DNA from: Nitrospirota bacterium
GTDB taxonomy: Bacteria; Nitrospirota; Leptospirillia; Leptospirillales; Leptospirillaceae
Length of the DNA: 64,000 nt
Direction: 5' to 3'
Assembly (NCBI GenBank): GCA_021826965.1
Contig: JAKAYA010000001.1
Span: forward strand, 1-64,000
The translations under genes and the position numbers were made by a program. Below the pieces are notes generated by a model. The model did not search any database. It saw only the letters and a list, made by a program, of their open reading frames with translations, and was not told the origin of the DNA. Each line of letters begins with the position of its first letter. Position 1 is the stretch's first letter. Positions 51,470 through 60,963 of this stretch are shown piece by piece.

Positions 51470-52616
51470 AGTCGGACGGACCTTCAGGCGGAACCCCCAT
51501 TTCCGTCTTCATCCGGAATTGTTCCAGAATCTTCTCCGGATGAAGCAGTCCCAAGAACTTATGATCTTCGATGGCATACAACGGCCGGATATCCTTTCCG
51601 ATCGCATCATAGACCTGCCTCCAGTCCTCCTCTCCCAGAACGATTATTTTTCCGGGAAATACAGAAAGTTCAAGAGATCCAACTGTCCGGTCCTCCCATA
51701 AAAAGACGGGAACCTTTTTTAATTCTCTCCATTCGACGAAACCCAAGTACACCCCGTCTGAATCACATACGGGCAAGGTTTTCTCTCCGGACGGAAAAAA
51801 GTCCTCCCGGAAAGCCTGACCGACAGACCGGTCCGAAACAAGTGAACAGGATTTGACCTCGACATATTCCCGAAGATTGAGTTGGCGGAGGTATAGAACC
51901 AACCCCATCCTTCCTTTCCATACCAGTGTGGCTCGGGCAAGATGGATTCCCCAGAACAAAAGACCAAACCCGGACAGGAGGAGTCCCCGGGAGGCCAGAA
52001 TCAGTCCAGACAAAATGATTACCCAAGACAAGATCAGGCCCGCCTGGAAAGGCCAGGAAGGAGGAGATCCGTCCATGCTTTTCCGGACACGTTCCTGCAG
52101 AATCAGGGCACCCATGTCCATCGGAACAACCGGAATCAGATTCACGAGAACAAGGAAAAAATTGGCCTGCATCCCGAAAAAGAGAAATGGCGCAAAGCCT
52201 CCGATAACCCCTTCCGGATGTCCGGAGAGTCGACTATAAACGACATGAAAAAGCAACGCCGCCAGGAGATTGGAAAGCGGACCTCCCATTCGCAGGATCA
52301 TGTCACTCGACTGTGTTGGGAGAAAACTTTCCGCTTCTCTGGGAACTCCCCCCCAGATTGTCAGCTGATGTCCGTCATAAAAACGCCCCAAGAGACGGGA
52401 CGCCAGCTTGTGTCCTCCTTCATGAAGAAGGACGCTGAAAAAATAGAGCAGGATAATGACGATGCCGATCAGTCCATCGAAAAATATTCCCTGACCGGGG
52501 TACTGGGTGGGGCCGAGTTCGAATGCCCCTGCCCAAAACAAAAACAATGCAAGAAACACCCATGAGCCATCAAATTGGAATCCGGAAACTTTTCGTTTCG
52601 TATTGGGGGTCATCAT
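51414..52616 (-). CDS. Site-2 protease family membrane metalloprotease
   Basis: Predicted 400-aa polytopic membrane protein. The zinc motif is LLHEGGHKLASR (HExxH), and the second site is NLIPVVPMDMG, where the usual LDGG reads MDMG but keeps the Asp ligand. After six or so membrane segments there is a ~170-aa cytoplasmic tail with CBS-like character (PVCDSDGVYLGFVEWRELKKV, PLYAIEDHKFLGLLHPEKILEQF). Substrate unknown. It is the last gene of the System II cytochrome c run. Confidence 0.83.
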   Translation of the reverse strand: MMTPNTKRKVSGFQFDGSWVFLALFLFWAGAFELGPTQYPGQGIFFDGLIGIVIILLYFFSVLLHEGGHKLASRLLGRFYDGHQLTIWGGVPREAESFLPTQSSDMILRMGGPLSNLLAALLFHVVYSRLSGHPEGVIGGFAPFLFFGMQANFFLVLVNLIPVVPMDMGALILQERVRKSMDGSPPSWPFQAGLILSWVIILSGLILASRGLLLSGFGLLFWGIHLARATLVWKGRMGLVLYLRQLNLREYVEVKSCSLVSDRSVGQAFREDFFPSGEKTLPVCDSDGVYLGFVEWRELKKVPVFLWEDRTVGSLELSVFPGKIIVLGEEDWRQVYDAIGKDIRPLYAIEDHKFLGLLHPEKILEQFRMKTEMGVPPEGPSDFKRREGPEDPLPIPHESP

Positions 52617-52623
52617 TTTCTCA

Positions 52624-53877
52624 TCATATCAGCTTGTCGGGACGAAGTTTCTTAAATACTCCACGAAATGGCAGCTTGAGAAGATTCTTCCCTATGACCC
52701 GCGAAAAAGACCGATAATCCCTTTTTCCCGTCATGACAGATGCATAAATGGACAGAACCTGGGGGTATTTTTGCACCAGCCGAAAATAAACCCCGGGGAA
52801 ACGGTATATGACCGAGGCGAGCTTTTGCGCATAAGAAAATTCCCGGAAAATCGAACGATAAACCCATCGGGAATAAGACTGACTTGCCTCTTCCGGGGAC
52901 TGGGTGTGCTGAAGAATTTCCGAAACAGCGCGAGAGGCACTCAACATGGCGTAATAGATTCCTTCTCCAAGAAAGGGATCAACCATGGCTCCGGCATCGC
53001 CGATCAAAAAAAGTCCGGGGATTTTCCCATGTCCCTTGAAGCGCGAATAATTTGGTATCAACCATGTTGCTGGACCGAAAGCCGGTTCATACCGGTTCCC
53101 GTCCTTTTCCGGAAATGTATCAAGGAAAGAACGCAATGTTTCCAGAGGACGTTTAAGGGGTTTCAAGAACCCGACAACGCCTATATTTTTTTTTCCGTCT
53201 CTCTTGGCAAATGACCAGGCATATCCGCCAGGAACGGCAGAAAGATCGATCAGGACATCCGATGTCCGGGGGGGAGTCTGGCTTTGAATTTCCATTTCGG
53301 AGGCCGGATACATCCAAAGTGGCCTTTTTCTTTCTCGCGCAATCTCCTTGAGACCATCCGATTCCGTGTTGACAAGAAACCGGAGCACAGAGCTGGTCAC
53401 GCCATCGGCGGCAATCAGAAACCGGGACTCGTAGGATCGTTGTGGATCACATGTCAGACGGAATTTTCCCTCTTTCCATTCCAGTAAACGGACGTTCGTT
53501 CCCAGCAGGATTTCCCCTCCCGTCGACTTGGCGCTTTCTACGAGAAAAGCATCCAGGTCCCTTCGATCGAACTGATAAGCGATCGGGATTCCCATATCGA
53601 AAAGGACCGGAGGCTGGATATCATAAACAAGATGAACACCTGTTGATACCGTGTGAGGAATCCTGTCCCACCCCTTCGGCAAGAATGATGTGGCACGCGA
53701 TGACAAGCCTCCCCCGCATGCCTTCGTACGGGGAAAATTGGCCCGGTCCAGACCCACAACGCGAAGTCCGGCCTCACCCAAGAGTCGCAGGGCTGTCGCT
53801 CCCGCGGGACCCAACCCGACAATAATCGCATCGACTCTTTCCGTTTCTTGATTGCAGACGCGCGGGACAGACGACAT
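52624..53877 (-). CDS. Geranylgeranyl-reductase-family FAD-dependent oxidoreductase
   Basis: Predicted 417-aa flavoprotein of the p-hydroxybenzoate hydroxylase fold. Features are DAIIVGLGPAGATALRLLGEAGLRVVGLDR (dinucleotide binding), ACGGGLSSRA, LIAADGVTSSVLRF and LFLIGDAGAMVDPFLGEGIYYAMLSA (second FAD motif). Members saturate isoprenoid chains or hydroxylate aromatics. With ubiA about 14 kb away, a role in polyprenyl or quinone-chain chemistry is possible but unproven. It sits 36 bp after ccdA. Confidence 0.85.
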   Translation of the reverse strand: MSSVPRVCNQETERVDAIIVGLGPAGATALRLLGEAGLRVVGLDRANFPRTKACGGGLSSRATSFLPKGWDRIPHTVSTGVHLVYDIQPPVLFDMGIPIAYQFDRRDLDAFLVESAKSTGGEILLGTNVRLLEWKEGKFRLTCDPQRSYESRFLIAADGVTSSVLRFLVNTESDGLKEIARERKRPLWMYPASEMEIQSQTPPRTSDVLIDLSAVPGGYAWSFAKRDGKKNIGVVGFLKPLKRPLETLRSFLDTFPEKDGNRYEPAFGPATWLIPNYSRFKGHGKIPGLFLIGDAGAMVDPFLGEGIYYAMLSASRAVSEILQHTQSPEEASQSYSRWVYRSIFREFSYAQKLASVIYRFPGVYFRLVQKYPQVLSIYASVMTGKRDYRSFSRVIGKNLLKLPFRGVFKKLRPDKLI

Positions 53878-53912
53878 TCCGACCTTTCCGGAAATCCAGC
53901 GTAATCATGGAA

Positions 53913-54662
53913 CTACAAGGTGGAAGTCCATCCGATGTGATGCTGGGTCAAAAAAGCAGAAAGAATGGAAAACGCATTCGTAAAAATCAGTACACCCATA
54001 ACAATCAAAAAAACACCGGAGGATTTTGTAATAAGGGGAATCCATCGGGAAATCTGTCGGAAGCTTCCAAGAAACGAATTAAACAGGATTGCGGAAAGGA
54101 GAAAAGGCACTGCTAGACCCATCGAATAGGCGGTCAACAGCTCGATTCCCCGGATGACTTCTCCTTGTGTCCCGGCGAAAAAAAGGATGCTGCCAAGAAT
54201 AGGGCCAACGCAAGGAGTCCATCCGGCAGCAAATCCGACACCGATGAGAAACGTCCCTATGACGGTCGATTTCCGTTTCCCCACTGGAAGTTTGAATTCC
54301 TGGTTCAAAAATGGGATGCGTATCCAACCGGCGATGAACAGACCGAAGAAGACAATCAGGATCCCCCCCACCTTCCGGATCACTTCCTGATAGGTAAGCA
54401 AAATCTGTCCAACAAAAGACGCAGAGGCCCCAAATCCGATAAACAGAGCCGAAAACCCCGCTACGAAAATCAGGGAATGCCATACTGTCGTTCGCGTTAC
54501 TTCCTGCCGGGTCATTTCGGAGTTCTTTCCCGTCAGGTCATCGAAGGACAACCCCGTTACAAACGAGATATAGGATGGAACAATCGGGAGAACACAAGGC
54601 GAAACAAAAGAGACAAGCCCTGCCAGAAAGGATAAGGGTAACGTGACAGAGGAATGATCCAT
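53913..54662 (-). CDS. ccdA: Cytochrome c biogenesis protein CcdA
   Basis: Predicted 249-aa six-TM protein carrying reductant across the membrane to periplasmic thioredoxins. The two redox Cys lie in VSPCVLPIVPSY and AGWTPCVGPILGSI. Length is normal. It follows the two TlpA/ResA genes that it would reduce, inside the System II operon. Confidence 0.94.
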   Translation of the reverse strand: MDHSSVTLPLSFLAGLVSFVSPCVLPIVPSYISFVTGLSFDDLTGKNSEMTRQEVTRTTVWHSLIFVAGFSALFIGFGASASFVGQILLTYQEVIRKVGGILIVFFGLFIAGWIRIPFLNQEFKLPVGKRKSTVIGTFLIGVGFAAGWTPCVGPILGSILFFAGTQGEVIRGIELLTAYSMGLAVPFLLSAILFNSFLGSFRQISRWIPLITKSSGVFLIVMGVLIFTNAFSILSAFLTQHHIGWTSTL

Positions 54663-54699
54663 ATTTATTTGAGCGTGAAAATTCTTGAGGAAAAAATTT

Positions 54700-55212
54700 T
54701 CACGAATGTCCTTTCAATGGTCCGGAGAGAAATTTTTGCTGAAATGACGGATCTGTCCAGTTGACAGCACCTTCGACAGTCCAGGTCACCTTTCCCTGAG
54801 GATCGATCAGCACCGAATCCGGCAAACCGTGCACCCTGTAAGCATCTGCCACACGCCCCAGTCCGTCTATGAGAACCGGATAAGTCATCTGATGATCCTG
54901 GACAAATTTCAACAATTTCTTTTTTCCATCCAGGCTTTCTGAAATACCAAGAATCACCAGACGCGCCTGGACCTGTTTGCCGAGTCTTTCCAGAGAAGGA
55001 ATTTCCTTCAGGCAAGGACCGCACCAGGTCGCCCAAAAATTCAACAGGACCCACTTTCCCCTGAAATCCTCCAATCCAATCACACGTCCGGTCACATCGT
55101 GCAGACGAAAATCGGTGGCACTCGCTGCAATCGCCCGTCCTGCCTGAACGCTCGAGAAAAACGGGAGGAGAAATCCTACGAGGAAAGTCAGAACAAAAAG
55201 AATCCTTTTCAT
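54700..55212 (-). CDS. TlpA/ResA-type periplasmic thioredoxin, copy 2
   Basis: Predicted 170-aa secreted thiol-disulfide oxidoreductase. It has a signal peptide (LFVLTFLVGFLLPFFSSVQA) and the redox motif FWATWCGPCLKEIPSLERL, with DFRLHDVTGRVIGLEDFRGKWVLLNFWA before it and the cis-Pro segment HGLPDSVLIDPQGKV after. It likely keeps apocytochrome CXXCH thiols reduced. Placed between copy 1 and ccdA. Confidence 0.92.
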   Translation of the reverse strand: MKRILFVLTFLVGFLLPFFSSVQAGRAIAASATDFRLHDVTGRVIGLEDFRGKWVLLNFWATWCGPCLKEIPSLERLGKQVQARLVILGISESLDGKKKLLKFVQDHQMTYPVLIDGLGRVADAYRVHGLPDSVLIDPQGKVTWTVEGAVNWTDPSFQQKFLSGPLKGHS

Positions 55213-55218
55213 GACCTC

Positions 55219-55818
55219 TCAATATCCGGAGCTGGCTTCCTTGGCCTTGATTGCCTGATAGGCCTTTGGCGTCTGCGGACCCTTGGCGAGAAGGGCGAGA
55301 ACCTCCTCCAGGTTTTGCCGGACAATCCAGTTTCTCGGACCTATGACATGCTGTGCGACAACACCGTTCTGATCAAGAATAAACGTTTCCGGAACACCGG
55401 TAATCTTGTAGAGGTGATCGAGCTTGCTGAACGGATCCAGCGGGATCAGAAAATGGATGTTGTGGGACTTCAAAAACGGCGCAACTTTTCCCGAATAGAA
55501 CATGTTGTTTTCATTGACAGCAATCAGGGCAAATTTATCTCCGACCTTCTGCCTCATCCCCTCATACATGATTTCCATGGAAGGCATTTCCTGCTTGCAG
55601 GGTTTGCACCAGGTTGCCCAAAAATTGAGCATGACGACTTTTCCCCGGTAATCGGAGAGATGGATGGGGGTCCCGTCCACTGTTTTCAAGGAAAAATCTG
55701 GTGCAACCATTCCAACTTTTACCGGAGCAAAACGGTACGTCACTACGAGGTAGGCAAGAATCCCCAGAAAAACCGCCCCTCCGGCCAGATAAGGCCAAAA
55801 CTTGCGAATACCGGTCAT
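55219..55818 (-). CDS. TlpA/ResA-type periplasmic thioredoxin, copy 1
   Basis: Predicted 199-aa membrane-anchored thioredoxin: an N-terminal helix (FWPYLAGGAVFLGILAYLVVTYRF), then the fold with APDFSLKTVDGTPIHLSDYRGKVVMLNFWATWCKPCKQEMPSMEIMY and the cis-Pro turn TGVPETFILDQNG. The active site is CKPC rather than CGPC of its neighbour, suggesting distinct redox roles. It starts 9 bp after the CcsA-type gene. Confidence 0.92.
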   Translation of the reverse strand: MTGIRKFWPYLAGGAVFLGILAYLVVTYRFAPVKVGMVAPDFSLKTVDGTPIHLSDYRGKVVMLNFWATWCKPCKQEMPSMEIMYEGMRQKVGDKFALIAVNENNMFYSGKVAPFLKSHNIHFLIPLDPFSKLDHLYKITGVPETFILDQNGVVAQHVIGPRNWIVRQNLEEVLALLAKGPQTPKAYQAIKAKEASSGY

Positions 55819-55827
55819 CAGTCTCCC

Positions 55828-56679
55828 CTATGCCGCGTAAGCATGCAGTCCAGGAATAATAAAACTTACGCCCCAATAAAGAAAAACGACTGAAACGAAA
55901 CCGCCGATGGAGAACCAGGCACTGGGAGCGCCTCTCAGACCTCTCGTCATCCGCGCATGAAGATAGGCGGCATAGACAAACCAGGTAATGAGAGACCATG
56001 TTTCCTTGGGATCCCAGGACCAATATCCTCCCCAAGCCTCATACGCCCACATCGCACCGAAAATGACACCCAGGGTTAGGAGTGGGAACCCGACCATGAC
56101 AGCCTTGTAAGTCATGTCATCCAGGGCTTCCGTATTGGGGAACTCTTTCAGGATCCACCCTGTTGTTCCCCGTGATTCCGACCGCTTTTTCAAAAGGTAG
56201 ATCAGTGCAAGGGAGGCGGATATTCCAAAAGCGGCATAAGACATGAACATTGTGAAAACGTGAATTTTCAGCCAATACGAATTGAGCGCCGGATTCAAAG
56301 GCTCCACCATCTGGTAACGGTATGGAAGAAGCTTTGCCGCACCAACGGCAAACAACACGAGTGTCAGAACAAATGCTCCCGCCACGCGAACCTTGTATTT
56401 CATCTCCATGATCATGTAGCCAAGAATCGATGCCCAGGAAAAAAGGAAAAGAGTTTCATACAGATTCGACCAGGGTGCGTGGTGGTCGGCGATCCCTCTT
56501 CCGACAAGAGCGGCCGTATTGACTACCCAGCCGGAAAACGTCACGGTCGAAGCCATTTGTCCCATTTCCTTCTTGTGGGAGATCAGGAAGAGAAAGTACA
56601 GGATTCCAGCGACAAGATAGAGTGCTACAACAGTATTATAGAGAAGAAATGAAGAGCCGATCGAATTGATGAGCGACAT
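55828..56679 (-). CDS. System II cytochrome c synthase subunit (CcsA/ResC family, often annotated CcsB)
   Basis: Predicted 283-aa integral membrane protein. Start at ATG 56679 with AAAGGGG upstream; the track GTG at 56694 puts that Shine-Dalgarno inside the gene. It has eight or so membrane helices, and the heme-handling tryptophan-rich motif WGGYWSWDPKETWSLITWFVYAAYLH. With ResB it ligates heme to apocytochromes outside the membrane. Confidence 0.93.
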   Translation of the reverse strand: MSLINSIGSSFLLYNTVVALYLVAGILYFLFLISHKKEMGQMASTVTFSGWVVNTAALVGRGIADHHAPWSNLYETLFLFSWASILGYMIMEMKYKVRVAGAFVLTLVLFAVGAAKLLPYRYQMVEPLNPALNSYWLKIHVFTMFMSYAAFGISASLALIYLLKKRSESRGTTGWILKEFPNTEALDDMTYKAVMVGFPLLTLGVIFGAMWAYEAWGGYWSWDPKETWSLITWFVYAAYLHARMTRGLRGAPSAWFSIGGFVSVVFLYWGVSFIIPGLHAYAA

Positions 56680-56832
56680 TTTTACCCCTTTCACTCAGGC
56701 CGGAAATGATTTCGCTATACGGGGAAAGTGTTTGACAGTTCCGCATCCCGCTTGTACCGGAAACAATCTTCTCTCCAAACATTAAGCTGTCATCAATCTC
56801 GAATATGATATCAGTAAGCCACATGCAATCAA

Positions 56833-58371
56833 CTAGCCCGCTGCAACTGCCGTCGCCGAGCCCTTAGCGCCCAGGAAATCCTGCTTTCGGGAAGATACAA
56901 TCTCCTGGACCACTTCCTGAAACTCTTTTTCAAAACCCAACTTGTCCTTGTGTCCGAATCCTCCGATAACGATCTGGACATTGCCGCCTGTATGCCGGAT
57001 CCGTGCCCATATTTTTCGATGATAGACATAAGACGACAGAAACAATCCACCCACCAGCAGAAAGGACCCTGCCCACACGACTTTTACTCCGGGATCCTTC
57101 GCCACTTCCAGACCCGTATAGAGGGGGGCATTGTATCCGGCAAAAACGATGAAGTACGGAAGATTTTTCATCACCTGAATCTGCGGAAAGTTATAAAAAA
57201 ACCAGGGGCGTCCGATTTCCTTCCCGTTCTGAATGACAGCCACCTGAATCGCAGGGTTTCCTTCCTTTTCGGATTTACTGTAAACCGAATTTGTTTTCGG
57301 ATCGAACGCAAAATCCGAAACATATCGGAGGACTTTCAGCGAAAGATCCGTTTTGGCAACCGGCTCGACAGTATTCCACGGGAGCATGACCTGTCCAAGG
57401 AACTGTTTCTTGACCCGGTTGACGATCAGAACCTTGGCGCTTGTCAACCGGTCAAAAGCATTTCCGAAACTCGCCTGATAAAATCGGAGACCGTCATATT
57501 CGAGGGGATGATTGACGCTGATGACTTTATGCTTCACGACCTTTCCCTGTTTCAGGACATCCAGGTCACTGAAATACGATTTGATCATTCCATTCGGGTA
57601 GTGATCGATCCAGAACTTGTTCACCCGAAGACTGAAATCTCCCTGCGGTACAAACGTTGTCGAGTGCACATAGAAGGTCCCGAAAAGACGGAAGCCCAAA
57701 AGGCTTCCGAGCAGCCCTCCTCCCAAAATTACAATCACCGACAAATGGGCCGTATGGGAACCGATACGTCCCAAAACTCCTTTTTGGCCGAAGACAATGG
57801 TTTCCTGTCCATCCTGCAGAGTCTGGACCTTGTATCTCTTGCGAGTCAGAACAGATTTGACATGGCCTTCGGCTCCCTCCGCCGGAAGGGAGGCTTCCGA
57901 CAAAGACACATCCCGGTATTCCCGCTGCTTTTTCAGAAACTCCCGACTGACATTGACCCGTTCACGAAACATGGACTTGAAGGTGATCGGAAATCTGTTA
58001 TAGACACAGGAAAGGGCATTGATACAGAGAAGGGAAAGGAGGGAAACGTAATACCAGCTGTGATAAATATCATCAACTTTCAGACGGACAATCCATTTTC
58101 CCCAATTGTCTCCGTATTGGCTGATATAGAAGGAGGACTCGCGGCCCTGGTCGATGAACGTTCCGAAGATGGTCAGAAACGCCAGAATCAAAAAGAGAGA
58201 GATGGCAAGTCTCAGGGAGGACAGAACTGCCAGAACCCGGGTCCCTCGCAAGGACCAACCCTGCTTTGGCTCATTCTTGGCCCCGGCTGGAGGTTTCTTA
58301 CCTTCGTAATAACCGACAGCTCCGGAAAGTTCAACGGTCTGCTGCTCGTCTGGAGTCAAACCATCCGGCAT
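56833..58371 (-). CDS. resB: System II cytochrome c synthase subunit ResB/Ccs1
   Basis: Predicted 512-aa membrane protein; ATG 58371 follows GGAGG (the track uses a TTG one codon earlier). Features are SSLRLAISLFLILAFLTIFGTFIDQ, HSWYYVSLLSLLCINALSCVYNR, GVLGRIGSHTAHLSVIVILGGGLLG, a large extracytoplasmic domain (NHPLEYDGLRFYQASFGNAFD) and a late helix WAGSFLLVGGLFLSSYVYHRKIWARI. It is the first gene after a good sigma-70 promoter; a 153-bp gap without genes separates it from the CcsA-type gene. Confidence 0.93.
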   Translation of the reverse strand: MPDGLTPDEQQTVELSGAVGYYEGKKPPAGAKNEPKQGWSLRGTRVLAVLSSLRLAISLFLILAFLTIFGTFIDQGRESSFYISQYGDNWGKWIVRLKVDDIYHSWYYVSLLSLLCINALSCVYNRFPITFKSMFRERVNVSREFLKKQREYRDVSLSEASLPAEGAEGHVKSVLTRKRYKVQTLQDGQETIVFGQKGVLGRIGSHTAHLSVIVILGGGLLGSLLGFRLFGTFYVHSTTFVPQGDFSLRVNKFWIDHYPNGMIKSYFSDLDVLKQGKVVKHKVISVNHPLEYDGLRFYQASFGNAFDRLTSAKVLIVNRVKKQFLGQVMLPWNTVEPVAKTDLSLKVLRYVSDFAFDPKTNSVYSKSEKEGNPAIQVAVIQNGKEIGRPWFFYNFPQIQVMKNLPYFIVFAGYNAPLYTGLEVAKDPGVKVVWAGSFLLVGGLFLSSYVYHRKIWARIRHTGGNVQIVIGGFGHKDKLGFEKEFQEVVQEIVSSRKQDFLGAKGSATAVAAG

Positions 58372-58449
58372 CAATAAGCCTCCATATCCATCGATAACAA
58401 TGGCTTTTTGTCTAAGTCCAACATGAATTCGGGATTGCGCTGTCTTATT

Positions 58450-58478
58450 ACTCTAGAACATCCCCCTTTCTGGGTCAA
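58450..58478 (-). promoter_or_regulatory. Sigma-70 promoter of the System II cytochrome c operon
   Basis: Minus strand TTGACC-N17-TAGAGT: -35 5/6, ideal spacer, -10 4/6. It lies about 80 bp before the resB ATG and after the MCE gene, so it starts a new unit. Confidence 0.65.
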
Positions 58479-58542
58479 GAAATAGAGTGTCCGGATGACC
58501 AACCAGCGCACTTGAAAGAGATTCGACACGGATGTTTTCATT

Positions 58543-60102
58543 TCATGGGAGATGTCCGGCGATAAGAGTCTTGAGCGTATTGTCGGAGAAAACGATTCCT
58601 CCTCCGACAAGCGGTGAGGAGAGGTTCTGGTTAAAGGCGTTATACCAACCGGCCGTCAACCAGATGTGGTTCAGGATCGTATAGTTGAGATACATCCTGG
58701 TGAAGGGATTGGGCGCGATCGGATCATATGACCCGATGTTGTAGAGAACAAAGGTAAATGTCAGGTTGTCTGTCAGAAAAACATCCGTTCCCACTCCAAA
58801 ACTGTTTTCAATCATGCCGGCCCGGACATCGAAGTTGTTGAATCGTTGCCCGAATTCGACACTGAATTTGATCGCATAGTTGTTTTGGGTCACCTGGGAG
58901 GGTCCAGCGATAAAGTTTCCGTTGACCTGTGTATAGGGCACGGTCTGATTATAATTTCCCAGCTGGGACGAAACAACCTGAATTTCATAAAACTTGTCCG
59001 AGCGCGGGAATATCTGCAATGTCAGAAAGCCGTCTGCGGCCGCATCCCGAGGAAAGTAATACCCCTTCATCGATACGTCGAGAACCATCTGATCAGATTT
59101 GTGGCTCAAGTCCGAGAATTTTTTCAGCGTGGCGTTCAGATTGTTGTACAAGTCGGGATTGTTCACCAACTGTCCGACAGTCCCCTGACCGCTGTCAATT
59201 TTGGCCAGAATGCTATCCAGGTGTCCGGCGGCCGAATCGACCTTGTTATAAAGGTCCCTGTTATTGACCAATTGGCCAACAGTTCCAACGCCCTTGTCTA
59301 TCTTGGTCGCAATCGAATCGACCTTGTTCAGGATCGCAGGAGACTTGTCCTTCAAGTTTTTCGTAAACTCCCTCAAATTGTCTGTCAGAGCCTTGAGATT
59401 GTCCAGAGTCTTCTTCAGATCCTCCGTCCCTTTCTTGTTCCCCATCGCCCTGCGCAATGCCCCCGATATGGCTTTGATATCGTCTGCGATCCGGTTCAGC
59501 TTTCGGACAAGACGATTGACACTGACAGTTTCCCCGGGCGAAGACAGGGTCGTACCCGGCTGAACATAACCCGGGTCTCCCGGCTGGGAAGAACTCTGCG
59601 ATGTTTTCGGCAGCGTCGGCCCCACCTGAGGCTGAACCGGATCTCCCCAGGCATAAGAAGGCAAAATCCAGGAAGAAAAGGCTGCCCATCGCCGCATGGA
59701 TGGAGGGGAATTCCTCCGATCACGAAATAACCGTTCTTTCTTGATGATAGGCCTCGCGGATTTTCCGGGAACAAGTTCGATGTAGAGTTTTCCCAAAAAA
59801 CCGTTCGAAAAGATAACCGGATGGATGTCGTCAGGAAGCTTGAGTCCGTTAAAGATCATCATTTCCACATGGGCCATCCCCGAGGACCGGAGAGTTATGT
59901 CCGTGACCTCGCCAACCCTGACTCCGGCGATTCGAACAGCAGTCCCTTTTTCCAGCCCGTCTACCGACCGGAAGTCGGCATAAATCCGATAGCTGCCCCT
60001 GGGAGTAAAATGGAAATGACCAAATCGCAATGTCAGCCCAATAGCGACCAAAATAGCCACCACAATGAAAAATCCCAGCTTTGCCTCGGTCGTCCAGTTC
60101 AT
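58543..60102 (-). CDS. MCE/MlaD-family lipid-transport protein with long C-terminal domain
   Basis: Predicted 519-aa protein. Start at ATG 60102 (MNWTTEAKLGFFIVVAILVAIGLTLRFG) with GGAG five bases upstream. One N-terminal membrane helix is followed by an MCE domain (YRIYADFRSVDGLEKGTAVRIAGVRVGEVTDITL). A Pro/Ser linker leads to helical repeats with two copies of [KD]xGxGTVGQLVNNxDLYN. The last ~160 residues are rich in alternating aromatic beta strands (FYEIQVVSSQLGNYN, FSVEFGQRFNNFDVRAGMIENSFGVG, HIWLTAGWYNAFN) and may form an outer-membrane-associated barrel. It lies after mlaF/mlaE genes. Confidence 0.88.
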   Translation of the reverse strand: MNWTTEAKLGFFIVVAILVAIGLTLRFGHFHFTPRGSYRIYADFRSVDGLEKGTAVRIAGVRVGEVTDITLRSSGMAHVEMMIFNGLKLPDDIHPVIFSNGFLGKLYIELVPGKSARPIIKKERLFRDRRNSPPSMRRWAAFSSWILPSYAWGDPVQPQVGPTLPKTSQSSSQPGDPGYVQPGTTLSSPGETVSVNRLVRKLNRIADDIKAISGALRRAMGNKKGTEDLKKTLDNLKALTDNLREFTKNLKDKSPAILNKVDSIATKIDKGVGTVGQLVNNRDLYNKVDSAAGHLDSILAKIDSGQGTVGQLVNNPDLYNNLNATLKKFSDLSHKSDQMVLDVSMKGYYFPRDAAADGFLTLQIFPRSDKFYEIQVVSSQLGNYNQTVPYTQVNGNFIAGPSQVTQNNYAIKFSVEFGQRFNNFDVRAGMIENSFGVGTDVFLTDNLTFTFVLYNIGSYDPIAPNPFTRMYLNYTILNHIWLTAGWYNAFNQNLSSPLVGGGIVFSDNTLKTLIAGHLP

Positions 60103-60168
60103 CAAGACTCCAGAAAAATTATCGATCATGACGGTTACCGGGAAATGAAAATCGATTGATGCGCTGTG

Positions 60169-60963
60169 TCAGAGCGTTCCGATGGGGCCCTGTGTTTCAC
60201 CTTTGACAAACTGGGACAGGACCGGGTCATCGGAAATAGTCAGATCCTGGGGGGTTCCAAGAAACCGGATCGTTCCCTGAAACAGAAAGAGGACCCGGTT
60301 GGCGATTTTTAGAGCGCTCTTCATATCATGGGTAATCACAATGCTCGTGACGGCAAGATCCGATTGCATTTTCAGAATCAATTCGTCGATAGCCGAAGAG
60401 AGGACCGGGTCCAGACCGGTCGTGGGCTCATCGTAAAGCAGGATTTCCGGGGCAAGCGCGATCGCCCGGGCGATCGCGACCCGTTTTTTCATCCCGCCCG
60501 AAATCTGGGATGGAAATTTCTTTTCGACATCCCGAAGCCCAACTTTCGAGAGTTTTTCCAGTGCTTGCGAGACAATATCCTTCTCCGGGAGGGACGTATG
60601 CATGCGCAGAGCGAAAGCGACATTGTCCAGGACCGTCATGGAGTCAAAAAGAGCGGATTCCTGAAAAACCATTCCCATTTTTCTCCGGAGGGCGTAGAGC
60701 TCTTTTTGTTCCAGAGCCATGATCGGATTTCCTTCCACATAAATCTCCCCCCGATCCGCCTTCATGAGCCGCATAATATGTTTAAGAAGAACCGATTTCC
60801 CTTGGCCTGATCCTCCAATAACCACGAACGTCTCTCCCGGATATACAGCGAAGGAGAGTCCTTTCAGGACATTTTGTGAACCGAATGATTTCCACAGGTT
60901 TTCCACACGGATAGGGGGAATACCCTGTTCACCTGAAGACACGGAACCTTTCAGAACAGCCAT
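60169..60963 (-). CDS. MlaF/MkL-type ABC transporter ATPase
   Basis: Predicted 264-aa ATPase powering MCE lipid transport. Features are Walker A IGGSGQGKSVLLKH, Q-loop MVFQESALFDSMTVLDNV, signature SGGMKKRVAIARAI, Walker B LLYDEPTTGLDP and the H-loop ITHDM. ISGGMKKR is typical of MlaF. Its start lies inside the end of the permease gene (13-bp overlap). Confidence 0.93.
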   Translation of the reverse strand: MAVLKGSVSSGEQGIPPIRVENLWKSFGSQNVLKGLSFAVYPGETFVVIGGSGQGKSVLLKHIMRLMKADRGEIYVEGNPIMALEQKELYALRRKMGMVFQESALFDSMTVLDNVAFALRMHTSLPEKDIVSQALEKLSKVGLRDVEKKFPSQISGGMKKRVAIARAIALAPEILLYDEPTTGLDPVLSSAIDELILKMQSDLAVTSIVITHDMKSALKIANRVLFLFQGTIRFLGTPQDLTISDDPVLSQFVKGETQGPIGTL

